In this document: positions 17,529-26,335 of the stretch, in pieces
How positions within the stretch are numbered: position 1 is the stretch's first letter
Layout: each line of letters begins with the position of its first letter
From: CALXQW01 sp031553045
GTDB lineage: Bacteria; Verrucomicrobiota; Verrucomicrobiia; Opitutales; Intestinicryptomonadaceae
Direction of reading: 5' to 3'
Assembly: GCA_031553045.1 (NCBI GenBank)
Contig: JAVBLZ010000013.1
Location: 1-64,000 of the forward strand
Length of the DNA: 64,000 nt
Translations under genes and position numbers: made by a program
Notes under the pieces: model-generated
What the model was told of the DNA's origin: nothing
The model's input: only the letters and a program-made list of their open reading frames with translations
Database searches by the model: none

Positions 17529-18392
17529 TTATTTTTTTACGATTAACATCAGCGTCTTGCCTTGCTTTGCGACACTTTCAACCGCAAATGAAAACTTGTC
17601 CGACTTTGAATCAATAGCGGTTTCCACACCGTTTAGGAAAAGCCTTATGCCTTTAAAATCTGCTGATTTATCTGCGACTATTATAAGAGGGTGCTTGCCC
17701 GTCTTTACGGTTTCGGGGACATTCACCTCAACTTTTATACCCTCCCAATCGGCGTAGCCAAGCTTGATTACAGGTATGTTGCCGCCGCTTTCGCTCATTA
17801 CTATTTTGAAAAACAAAGTGCTGCCGTTTTTACCCCTGAATATGTCATCCACCTCGAAAGAGTTTTTCATCACAAGTTCAGACTTCCCCTTTAGCTCCAC
17901 CGTTGTGCCGGAATTTGTGTTTGTTTTCAATTTGGATGAAGGCACAGGCGCAACTATGCTTGAAAGGCTGAAATAAGAATCTTCCAAAGAAATTTTATTT
18001 TGCTTTATGGTTGTGGATGTTGGCGTCATCACGGTTTCCAGTTTTCTGTCAACTTGCATTTTTGATTTTTTGAGAATCAATGCCGAGTCTGTGGCGTTCA
18101 TAGTCATTTTGGAATTCACGACAAAGTTCCTGCCATCAATAATCAACGCCCCCGGCGAAGTTATGTGCAGGCTTTTGATTTCCACATCCTTATCCAAGGT
18201 TATTTTTGCACCTATGTTGACATAGTCTGCGGGCCCCGGCACTTGACCTATTGCCGTAGCCGTGCCTTCTGTGCCACGCCATTTTGTGGTGCTCCAAAGC
18301 CCGTCATTTTTTGCGCCGCACGCAAAATTATATGCGGAAGATTCCGCTACGAATACCGCCAATATAAAAGCTGTATAGAATATTTTTTTCAT
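17529..18392 (-). CDS. Secreted protein, tandem paralogue B; beta-solenoid-like
   Basis: 287 residues with signal peptide MKKIFYTAFILAVFVAESSA. It is closely similar in layout to the gene immediately downstream, and the pair looks like a tandem duplication. The PGPADYVNIGAKITLDKD block resembles the start of carbohydrate-active beta-helix and autotransporter passenger proteins. No known catalytic residues were recognised. It lies between the 1155-residue secreted protein and paralogue A in one operon. Confidence 0.8.
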   Translation of the reverse strand: MKKIFYTAFILAVFVAESSAYNFACGAKNDGLWSTTKWRGTEGTATAIGQVPGPADYVNIGAKITLDKDVEIKSLHITSPGALIIDGRNFVVNSKMTMNATDSALILKKSKMQVDRKLETVMTPTSTTIKQNKISLEDSYFSLSSIVAPVPSSKLKTNTNSGTTVELKGKSELVMKNSFEVDDIFRGKNGSTLFFKIVMSESGGNIPVIKLGYADWEGIKVEVNVPETVKTGKHPLIIVADKSADFKGIRLFLNGVETAIDSKSDKFSFAVESVAKQGKTLMLIVKK

Positions 18393-18447
18393 GATTTAAT
18401 TTATATCTATGCTAAAAGATTTTTGCAACAAATCAATTTATTAGAAT

Positions 18448-21400
18448 TTATTTTTTCAATGTAATTTCACCTAAGTTTGTGGGATTGAGCCCAGACTTGT
18501 TGACAATAATTTCAAACTTAATGTCGCTATCCTGATTTAAGGGATATAAAGAAAATTCATAGGGGAATTTGGCAACCTTGATGCTTTGCTTAACAGGAGA
18601 CTTCACAACAAGCTCAACCTCGCAATCTTTAAGCTCTACGCCACGGGTAAACATCACATATAAAGAGTCTTTGCCGAAGGGAGAGCGTATGCGGAATGCG
18701 TGCATGTCTCCCAAATCTTTATGGGCTTCAAGACGCTCATAATGGCCGTTGCCTTCAAGCGGTTTAGACTTTCTTTCCACAATATTTTTGCTTGTGGGCA
18801 CTTTAAACGCCACAAGAGTTTGACGTTTAATATCCAAAGTTTTTTCGCCGTCAAAATTTGTTTCGTACAAAAACTTACCGTCTGCGGAGTAAGCTTTGAT
18901 GGGCTCTGAAGTTTTGGCGTTTGCAAAAGCTTTGGAATTTTTACTGAAAGAAATTTTTGAGCTTATGTCTGAATTGCCGTCATTTAATACAAACGCCCAA
19001 ACACCGTCTTCAGCCACAGCAAAAAATGTGGAGATTTTGGTGGAATCCGCCGTTATTGCCTGAGCGTCTATGAGGGGTCTGGCGCTTTCTCCATACACTT
19101 TGCCAGCCAAGCCAAACAGCCTGTCAACAAACCAAACATAGCCCTTTTGGCGCAGATATGGGAAATTTATTTTGCCTGAAGACGCAATTTCAAGCTGGGT
19201 GAAAAGATAATCGGCGGTGTGTGCAAAGAAACATGGCATGTGGTGATAGTAAATGCTTGTAACGTCGGGCCCTTTGAAGGGATAATCAGGACAATGCTGC
19301 CTGTCTATAAAGTCGCAAATATAATACCCAGGATACGTGCCAAACCTGCCTATTATGGCATGGCGGGAAAATTTCAAAAGCAAGTCATCGCCGGTATTTT
19401 TATAGACGTTCAGAATCTCAGGCGCCCAGCCGGGCATCAAGATATTCATGTTGTTATCAGGATTTGTAGCCATGTAAGAGCTGGGTTGTTCTATACCCAA
19501 ACCTATCCTCGAGACCTTGAGCGCTTCAACCTTTTTAGGGTCTGTAAGATACACGCCTATCCAATAATTGCTGACAAGCTTTATGGGCAAATTTGGCGAC
19601 GTAAAACTTTTGGTGATGTCTATATCTTTGCTTTTTACGCCCAAACGATAAGGCCCGTAACCCTTGCTCCAAACAAAGCGCAAGCCCACAAAGTATCCCT
19701 TTTTATAAATTTCTATTTCACCCTCCTGCGGGGTGGGATAATTCCACATGCTCACCGTGGAATAATATGCGCCCCTGTAAGCATAGTCCAAATATTTTTT
19801 ATCTTTTGTGATTTCATACAAATCATTCAAATACCACCAGAAAGGATAATACTTTGTATTTACAAAACCCGTGTAGCCAAATCTTTCTTTGGTATTTTCA
19901 GGGTAAAAAGCGCCCTCCAGCCATTCGTCGCAAGAGGTCTTGATTTTCGCCAAAAGCTCCTCAGAAGGATACGCATGGTATTCTCCAAGTAGGGTTGTCC
20001 ACTCCGGCTCATTTTTGTTGGGAGTGGTACGTTTTGCCAAATCAAAGAGCCAAGGGTTTGAATCTCCCAACATTTTGTTCAAACTTTTAAGATGGTCTGC
20101 GCCAAATTGCTTACTGGGTACTGTAAGCACAAAAGGCGTTGCCGAGTAAGACCCTCCGTCCTCTTTTATTGGCAAGAAATGAAAGCCCTGCCTTGTGAGG
20201 GAATACTCTATAACGGGCAAGGCAAATTTTTTGTAATAGTTTTCATCATCAGTCAAAAGTGCGATAGAAAGCTCTGTTAGGGGTACTGAATTTGTTACCA
20301 GCAAAGACCTTTCAATATTCCACCTGCCTTTTAACCACGGACTCCATCCACCCGCTTCTTCGTCGCCAAGCGCCTTAACCATGTTGCTTAAAGCTTTAGA
20401 AAACGATGTTGTAAAAGCCTCCCTAAAAATTTTGCCGGCAGCGTAAATTTTTTCATTGGCAAATTTTGAAAGCTTTGTCCATTCGCCGATATCGCTGAGA
20501 ATGTAGCACGTAGTCTCTATTACTTCAGACTTATTTTTTTTAGAGCCCCTAGCCCCCAAGACAGGTTCAAATATTGAAAGCTGAACTTTGTCTTTAAACG
20601 GGCTGCACAAGCTGAAAGCGTATTTTGACGAGCCCCCATAAGACCACTCGTCAGGCGGAAATTTGCTTGGGTCTGCAATGAGCGCATGAGAATATTTTAC
20701 GCCATTTTCGAGCTTTGCCTCAATGATTGCAATCGGCTGAGAAGTCATCCTGTTGCCGACCTGTTTAAATTCATTCATAGCAGTCTTAACCTGAAAGAGA
20801 GGCGGCAAACTAAGCTGCGTAAAAGCGCTTCTATCATAGTCATCAAAACCGAGAAACGCCACGCTGTAAAAGCCTGCCTTTGGCGCTATAACTTTGGCGG
20901 ACATTTTTATTGCGGTAGTGTCTTCTATCAAAGACATTGTCGCCGTAACATAATTTGAATATATAAGCTCAACATTTGTATCAGAAATTTTTTTCACCCC
21001 AAGAGGTCTTAAAACTTCTACAAATTCAAAATCAAAGGGAGACTGCGTTGGTATGGGCAAGACGGACTCCCCAAACTCTCCCTTAACTCTGACGTAATTT
21101 CGGGGCTTTCGCCAGACACTAAAGAACTTGTCCCGATACTCCGGGTCTTGCGCCTCCCAACCAAGCAGCATTGCCTCGCCCTTAAAGCTTGGCAATTTCA
21201 CCCAATTTGCGCCGTCAAAAATTTCCGCACTGCGCTCGTAAAAAAATTTCCCGTCAGAACTTTTCTTCTGCGTGAAGCTGACTTTTATTTTTGAATTTTC
21301 AATGCTTACAATTTTTGGATTTTCAACATCAGAAAGTTTTTCAACAGACACATTGCATTCAGTTTCTTTTACATTAAAGCGGGGCAAACGATAACCCTTG

Positions 21401-21915
21401 CGCGATGTTGCTTTGGAAAACTTTGGATTCTCAGAAACTTTGAGCGAAGCATCTTTGGAAAAAACTATCGCATCCAAGCGCATAAAAGAGCCTATGCCCA
21501 CGATTTTCACAATATTGCTGCCCTTTTGCATACGCATAGTGCCCAATTTCTCCCACTGCCAACCCTCTTTCCCGCTTTTTGCGGCAAAAGTGCCCGCAAC
21601 AGGCAGACTTTCATCGCCATTGATTACAACTTTAAAAGACCTTGAACGAGCCTGTGGTTTGTAGTCGCAAGCGGAAACCCAGACTTCATAGTCGCCATCT
21701 TCCGGAAGGTTAACAGCAGTTATTGGCGGAATCAAGCCACCTCTACTGCCCTGAAGACACTGCACATTTTCATAATTCGTACTCCTCCATTCGGCAATAT
21801 CGAAGAAGTCTTCAGCCTCCAGCAGGAATACATTTTTTTTGTCTTGAGCATTTAAGGCGCAGATTAAAACCAAATTTGCTAAGAGTAGGATAATTGAATT
21901 TTTCACAAAACGCAT
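18448..21915 (-). CDS. Large secreted protein, paralogue of the 5532-8957 gene
   Basis: 1155 residues with signal peptide MRFVKNSIILLLANLVLICALNA. Layout is the same as the 1141-residue protein: an N-terminal carbohydrate-binding-like module (DYEVWVSACDY, MRLDAIVFS), a helical central part with LYEITKDKKYLDYAYRGAYY, IIGRFGTYPGYY, DYPFKGPDVTSIYYHHMPCFF and PYLRQKGYVWFVDR, and a C-terminal beta part. It is the first gene of the operon that ends with the sulfatase. It likely acts on a sulfated polysaccharide, but the enzyme class is unknown. Confidence 0.85.
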   Translation of the reverse strand: MRFVKNSIILLLANLVLICALNAQDKKNVFLLEAEDFFDIAEWRSTNYENVQCLQGSRGGLIPPITAVNLPEDGDYEVWVSACDYKPQARSRSFKVVINGDESLPVAGTFAAKSGKEGWQWEKLGTMRMQKGSNIVKIVGIGSFMRLDAIVFSKDASLKVSENPKFSKATSRKGYRLPRFNVKETECNVSVEKLSDVENPKIVSIENSKIKVSFTQKKSSDGKFFYERSAEIFDGANWVKLPSFKGEAMLLGWEAQDPEYRDKFFSVWRKPRNYVRVKGEFGESVLPIPTQSPFDFEFVEVLRPLGVKKISDTNVELIYSNYVTATMSLIEDTTAIKMSAKVIAPKAGFYSVAFLGFDDYDRSAFTQLSLPPLFQVKTAMNEFKQVGNRMTSQPIAIIEAKLENGVKYSHALIADPSKFPPDEWSYGGSSKYAFSLCSPFKDKVQLSIFEPVLGARGSKKNKSEVIETTCYILSDIGEWTKLSKFANEKIYAAGKIFREAFTTSFSKALSNMVKALGDEEAGGWSPWLKGRWNIERSLLVTNSVPLTELSIALLTDDENYYKKFALPVIEYSLTRQGFHFLPIKEDGGSYSATPFVLTVPSKQFGADHLKSLNKMLGDSNPWLFDLAKRTTPNKNEPEWTTLLGEYHAYPSEELLAKIKTSCDEWLEGAFYPENTKERFGYTGFVNTKYYPFWWYLNDLYEITKDKKYLDYAYRGAYYSTVSMWNYPTPQEGEIEIYKKGYFVGLRFVWSKGYGPYRLGVKSKDIDITKSFTSPNLPIKLVSNYWIGVYLTDPKKVEALKVSRIGLGIEQPSSYMATNPDNNMNILMPGWAPEILNVYKNTGDDLLLKFSRHAIIGRFGTYPGYYICDFIDRQHCPDYPFKGPDVTSIYYHHMPCFFAHTADYLFTQLEIASSGKINFPYLRQKGYVWFVDRLFGLAGKVYGESARPLIDAQAITADSTKISTFFAVAEDGVWAFVLNDGNSDISSKISFSKNSKAFANAKTSEPIKAYSADGKFLYETNFDGEKTLDIKRQTLVAFKVPTSKNIVERKSKPLEGNGHYERLEAHKDLGDMHAFRIRSPFGKDSLYVMFTRGVELKDCEVELVVKSPVKQSIKVAKFPYEFSLYPLNQDSDIKFEIIVNKSGLNPTNLGEITLKK

Positions 21916-21987
21916 TTGAAAAGTATCTAGATAAACAAATACATTGTCAACAGATTAAGATTTTTAATGCTTATTTTTGCAAAAAAA

Positions 21988-22014
21988 AATGAGACGCAAA
22001 AACGGCGTCTCATT
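21988..22014 (-). terminator. Terminator of the channel/SGNH operon
   Basis: Perfect 10-bp stem AATGAGACGC/GCGTCTCATT, 7-nt loop, followed on the - strand by a run of T. It lies 21 bp beyond the stop of the ion channel gene. Confidence 0.9.
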
Positions 22015-22034
22015 CAGAAATTATATTTTATTTA

Positions 22035-22910
22035 TTACTTTGCCAATTTGCGGTCAAAGTCTTTGGGGGTGTTTTTAAATTCCTCTTTAGCCTCGCATGT
22101 CTTGGCGTCTAAGACCAGCTCCAGTTCAGAAAGTTGCGCCGCAGCCAAAGTTAAATGTTTGCGCACAATCTCCAACTTTGATTCCACATCGGGCACTTCA
22201 TGAGATTTTGCAATTTTTGCAAGCTCCTGCTCTCTATCTTTAAGCTCGTTGACGGAATTGCAGACTATGCCAATTACGACGTTCAAAATCACAAAAGCGG
22301 AAGACAAAATAAATATCACAAAATAGATATAGGCAAATGGATGTTGCACTACAACCTGCTTTGCTATGTTCGACCAATCGTCCAAAGTCATCATTTGAAA
22401 CAGGGTGAAAAGCGATATGCCCACGCTGCCAAAATATGCAGGAAAAGTCTTGCCAAAAAACATCGTACCTATGACCGCAAAAACGTAATAGTCTATGAAA
22501 AGCAAAAAGCCCACCCAGCCAATGCTAGGCAAAGATTTCAGTATTGCCCCTACGATAATTTTGAGACTTGGGATTTCATCCATGAGCATCAATATTCTCA
22601 AAGTTGAAATTATCTTCAGCGCAGGATACGCCATAAATATGGATGCCGTCGAAATCAAAATTATGGACAAATCAAAGACATTCCAACCGCTTTTAAAGAA
22701 TTTGCCGCCTTTGACAAATATCTTCAAAGATATTTCCAGCAAGAAAAAGGCTATGCAAATATCGTCTATATAAAAGACGCTTTCATGAAATATATCCGTA
22801 GTGTGCCTAATAGTTTCAAAACCTATTATTGCAGCGTTTAACATTATCACAAACACAACAAACGCCTTGAAGAATTTGCTGCCCACTAATTTTGTAAGAA
22901 CATCTTTCAT
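22035..22910 (-). CDS. Voltage-gated-type cation channel with TLDDWSN filter
   Basis: 291 residues, inner membrane, one-repeat six-helix channel of the BacNav/Cav superfamily that would assemble as a tetramer. S1-S4 span ~10-125, the pore S5-S6 ~128-220, then a charged C-terminal coiled-coil-like tail (NELKDREQELAKI). The selectivity filter is T175-L-D-D-W-S-N181. Sodium-selective NavAb has TLESWSM, and its engineered calcium-selective form CavAb has TLDDWSD, so calcium selectivity is plausible. S4 has few charges (K99, R105, K117) compared with the four Arg of NavAb, so voltage sensing may be weak. It shares an operon with the two SGNH fusions. Confidence 0.88.
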   Translation of the reverse strand: MKDVLTKLVGSKFFKAFVVFVIMLNAAIIGFETIRHTTDIFHESVFYIDDICIAFFLLEISLKIFVKGGKFFKSGWNVFDLSIILISTASIFMAYPALKIISTLRILMLMDEIPSLKIIVGAILKSLPSIGWVGFLLFIDYYVFAVIGTMFFGKTFPAYFGSVGISLFTLFQMMTLDDWSNIAKQVVVQHPFAYIYFVIFILSSAFVILNVVIGIVCNSVNELKDREQELAKIAKSHEVPDVESKLEIVRKHLTLAAAQLSELELVLDAKTCEAKEEFKNTPKDFDRKLAK

Positions 22911-22919
22911 ATCTTATTT

Positions 22920-24302
22920 TTAGTCTTTCAAATTGTCGCCCACAAATTCAAGCAAAGATGAGGAATCTGTCAGGTCGGAAAGTTTGTAAGTTGATTTTGG
23001 TTTTTTTATCGCCTTAACGCTTCCGCCCAAACTTTCATACTTTTTTATGAACAAGGCTGCGTTTGAATCAAAGGGTATGGAATTGTCATTTTCAGACGTC
23101 AATACATAGATTGGCACATTTCTTTTTGCCAAAGATTTCAAGGCATCCAAACCGAAAGGCTTGATGTCGGACAAATTTTTTATGCCATGAAATATCCTGA
23201 GCTCTTCGGCAATGTTTTGCGACAAAGACTTTGTGTCTAAAACCGGAGAGACAAGATAAATGCCCGCAACATTATCTGGATAGTTTGAAGCCCAATTCAA
23301 AACCGCCTGTGCGCTCAAACCGTAGGCTAAGGCTATGGGTTTTGAAGACATAGGACGCACCACGGTAATTTGTCTGAAAAACCTATACCCCAGCTTATCT
23401 TCTTCCGCAGTACCATACTCCAGCGTGATATCGTAATTCACAACATAGTAGCCGCACTCTGCAAGCTTTAGATAAACATCATTCAAGTTGCCAAAAGGCA
23501 CGCTTGAAAGCATCCACAACTGCCCTTGTTTAGGCAAATGCGGCACAATAACCTTGATAGGATTTTTTGCATAATCAAACTCGTAAAACTTATAACCATT
23601 CCATTTCAAGGGCGGAAATTCCACCTGTGAAGGCTTATCCAAAGCCTTTTTGCCCGTTATACCCCCATAGACCGCAGCAGCAAGTTTATAAGCGCCCACG
23701 CTGTTTGGATGCAGATTGTCATCAAAGAGCTTATTGTCGTTTTTGAGCGGCGTATAAGTGTCTATTATTTTCAGATTCCTATCCTTTGCGAATTTGTCTA
23801 TCACAACAGACATTTCATTGCGCATGACTTTTTCACGAGTGCCCCAATTTGCCACGTCGGGCGCATAAGATGGGTAACATAAAAAAATCTGCGGCTTGGT
23901 TTTTAAATTCGCAAAAGAATCTACCAAAACGCCTAAATTTGCGTAAAAATTTTTGCCGTATCTGTCCCACACTTCGGGTCTGGAATCATTTGTGCCAAGC
24001 TTGATTACTACAATATCCGGCATAAATTCCAAAGACTTTTTATACATACTTCTTTTTATATACGCATCTACGCATTCAGTTGAAAGCGTCGCCCCAGATG
24101 AGCCAAAGTTGCCCACCTCATAATCTTCGCCCAACAAATTTTGCAACTGCTTTGGATAGGCAAGGCTCATAGAGCCCGTACCCGTGCCTTGCGTAATGCT
24201 ATCGCCCACGCATGCAACTTTGATTTTTGCATGGCTTAATGCAACGCCGATAAGCGCAGTTAATGAGAAAAATAAAATTTTTGTAATACTTTTTTTATGC
24301 AT
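22920..24302 (-). CDS. Secreted SGNH esterase fused to a degenerate alpha/beta hydrolase (copy B)
   Basis: 460 residues with a signal peptide (~1-25). Residues ~27-215 form an SGNH hydrolase: GDSI with S35, NFGSSG, KLGTND and DDNLHPN (Asp/His). Residues ~235-460 form an alpha/beta-hydrolase-like domain, but the nucleophile elbow reads AYGLSAQA instead of GxSxG, and the final His region, CDHHPHS in the neighbouring paralogue, reads KSTYKLS here. The first domain therefore looks active (deacetylation or deacylation of a glycan) and the second probably not catalytic. Tandem copy of 24312-25700, 9 bp apart. Confidence 0.85.
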   Translation of the reverse strand: MHKKSITKILFFSLTALIGVALSHAKIKVACVGDSITQGTGTGSMSLAYPKQLQNLLGEDYEVGNFGSSGATLSTECVDAYIKRSMYKKSLEFMPDIVVIKLGTNDSRPEVWDRYGKNFYANLGVLVDSFANLKTKPQIFLCYPSYAPDVANWGTREKVMRNEMSVVIDKFAKDRNLKIIDTYTPLKNDNKLFDDNLHPNSVGAYKLAAAVYGGITGKKALDKPSQVEFPPLKWNGYKFYEFDYAKNPIKVIVPHLPKQGQLWMLSSVPFGNLNDVYLKLAECGYYVVNYDITLEYGTAEEDKLGYRFFRQITVVRPMSSKPIALAYGLSAQAVLNWASNYPDNVAGIYLVSPVLDTKSLSQNIAEELRIFHGIKNLSDIKPFGLDALKSLAKRNVPIYVLTSENDNSIPFDSNAALFIKKYESLGGSVKAIKKPKSTYKLSDLTDSSSLLEFVGDNLKD

Positions 24303-24311
24303 GAATTGAAT

Positions 24312-25700
24312 TTATTTTTTTGAGTATTTCTCTACAAACTCCACTATTTCTGCAGGATTTTCAAGACTGTGCGGGTGGTGGTCGCAAGCGGGCTTTATAA
24401 TTGTTTTAACGCTTCCGCCCAAGGCCTCATATTTTTCTTTGAGTATTGCGCCATTGTCTTTGAAAGGCACTATTTTATCAGAGTCTCCGCTTACAATCAA
24501 GATTGGTACTTTGGCTTTTGCAAGGGCGTCCAAACCGTCGTATGCGTTGCCTTTAAAACTTTCGTCGAAGTTTTTAAGCTTCCACTTTGATAAAAATTCA
24601 GCCCAAAGTTTTTCATTTTTTTTGCTCGGCCAGCTTTGCAGACTGCAAACGGGCGCATCAAGATAAATGCAAGATACGCAATCAGGATTTTGCTTTGCCC
24701 AATTCATCGCCATCAAGCCGCCTCTGCTAAAACCTTCCAAAACAACTTTTTTATTCAAGCCTCTTATCAAAACCATGTTTCTGTAAAACTTTGTGGCAAG
24801 CTCCACCGCCGCAGGGCTTCCGTATTCATGAGTCAAATCAAAATACACCACATAATAGCCGTTTTCCAAAAGTTTTAAATCTGCGGAAGGAAATGCTCCA
24901 AAAAAGGCGGGCCGCCATATCCACAGATTCCCCTCTTTAGGCAAATGCGGAACGGCAACCTTTGCCTCTTTTTCCATGAAGGAAAATGTGTACAAATCAT
25001 AGCCCTTCCATTTGTCTGGCGGAAATTTCAGGGGCAAGGCGTATAAAGGCGCATCTTTGCCAGTCAACACATTGTATGCCTTTGCCGCCATTCTGTAAGC
25101 GCCCATCGCATTTGGATGTATGCCGTCGGGGAACAAATCAGGATAGCCATACAGTGCTTCATACATATCTATTACCGTAAGAGAGCGTTTTTTTGCCACA
25201 CGCCTTACTATCGGAGAAGTTTCTTTTGTAAGCACCTGCTCGCTTATTCCCCACTTTGATTCAGGCGCATAGGTTGGTATGCAAAGATAAACCTTTGGCT
25301 TGGAACTTAAGGCTTCAAAAGAGTCTATGAGTTTGTCCATATCACCCTCAAAGTCGGCGGAATGAGACCAGTTGTGAGGTTTGGAATCATTTGTGCCAAG
25401 TTTGATAATCACAATATTCGGCTCAAACTCTAAAGCGTTTTTATAAGCGGATTCTTTTACATAAGGTTTGTCGCCCTTGCTTAGCAAAGTTGAGCCGCTT
25501 ACGCCAAAATTTTTGACATCATATTCATCCCCTAAAAGCTTGCCGAGCTGGGCGGGATATTTCAAATCGTTGCTAGATATGCTTGCGCCAAAAGTGATAC
25601 TGTCTCCAACGCAGGCGACTTTAATTTTTGCGAAGCATGAAACTGCCGCCAGCAAAGTAAAGGTCAGCAGGGTTTTGATTATATATCTATTATTCAGCAT
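24312..25700 (-). CDS. Secreted SGNH esterase fused to an alpha/beta hydrolase (copy A)
   Basis: 462 residues with a signal peptide ending near AVSCFA. The N-terminal SGNH domain has GDSITFG, NFGVSG, KLGTND and DGIHPN. The C-terminal alpha/beta hydrolase keeps a full triad signature: Ser in EGFSRGG, Asp in SGDSDKIVPF, His in CDHHPHS. Two esterase folds in one exported protein suggest removal of two kinds of ester (for example acetyl and another acyl group) from one polysaccharide. First gene of the operon with copy B and the channel. Confidence 0.88.
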   Translation of the reverse strand: MLNNRYIIKTLLTFTLLAAVSCFAKIKVACVGDSITFGASISSNDLKYPAQLGKLLGDEYDVKNFGVSGSTLLSKGDKPYVKESAYKNALEFEPNIVIIKLGTNDSKPHNWSHSADFEGDMDKLIDSFEALSSKPKVYLCIPTYAPESKWGISEQVLTKETSPIVRRVAKKRSLTVIDMYEALYGYPDLFPDGIHPNAMGAYRMAAKAYNVLTGKDAPLYALPLKFPPDKWKGYDLYTFSFMEKEAKVAVPHLPKEGNLWIWRPAFFGAFPSADLKLLENGYYVVYFDLTHEYGSPAAVELATKFYRNMVLIRGLNKKVVLEGFSRGGLMAMNWAKQNPDCVSCIYLDAPVCSLQSWPSKKNEKLWAEFLSKWKLKNFDESFKGNAYDGLDALAKAKVPILIVSGDSDKIVPFKDNGAILKEKYEALGGSVKTIIKPACDHHPHSLENPAEIVEFVEKYSKK

Positions 25701-25784
25701 AATACTTCACACACTAATGACGGCAAAAATATTCATCAAGAAAATAAGATGGATATTTGTCGAAAAAAATATTTAATTTTGCAC

Positions 25785-26270
25785 ATGAATTATTTTTCAA
25801 AAATTAAAATGCCAATAGGTCAAATCGTACTTCAAAGCGACGGTGAATATCTTACGGGGCTTTGGCTTGATGAAAAAAAATATATCCCAAGTAAAAAAGA
25901 GAATCTCAAAATTTTTAAAGACGTAGAAAAATGGCTTAAAACTTATTTTGATGGCAAAGAGCCAAAATTCAAAATCCCCCTCAAACTTCAGGGGACATTT
26001 TTTCAGACCTTGGTCTGGAAAGAGCTTCTTAAAATAGGTTATTCAAAAAGCATTTCTTACGGAGAAATTGCAAAGAATGTTGCAAAAACTTTGGGCAAGG
26101 AGAAAATGTCGGCGCAGGCTGTGGGCGGCGCTGTGGGCAGCAATCCCGTTTCAATAATAGTGCCCTGCCACAGGGTCTTGGGCAAAGACAAATCTTTGAC
26201 AGGCTACGCAGGCGGGTTGAAACGCAAAGAATTTCTTTTGAATTTGGAAAAAATAGATTTCATCAAATAG
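25785..26270 (+). CDS. ogt: Methylated-DNA-protein cysteine methyltransferase
   Basis: 161 residues. O6-alkylguanine repair protein that transfers the alkyl group to its own Cys. The acceptor motif is IIVPCHRVLG with C128, preceded by SYGEIAKNVA and followed by LTGYAGGLKRKEFLL, all typical of the family. The ATG at 25785 (MNYFSKIKMPIGQIVL) is preferred over a start at 25749, whose extra residues are not family-like. Stand-alone gene, divergent from the SGNH operon. Confidence 0.95.
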   Translation: MNYFSKIKMPIGQIVLQSDGEYLTGLWLDEKKYIPSKKENLKIFKDVEKWLKTYFDGKEPKFKIPLKLQGTFFQTLVWKELLKIGYSKSISYGEIAKNVAKTLGKEKMSAQAVGGAVGSNPVSIIVPCHRVLGKDKSLTGYAGGLKRKEFLLNLEKIDFIK

Positions 26271-26335
26271 CGTTTAAGATATTGACAAAATTTTAGCCCA
26301 GTCTAGGCTGTGAGAAAACTTTACCCTATTAAATA

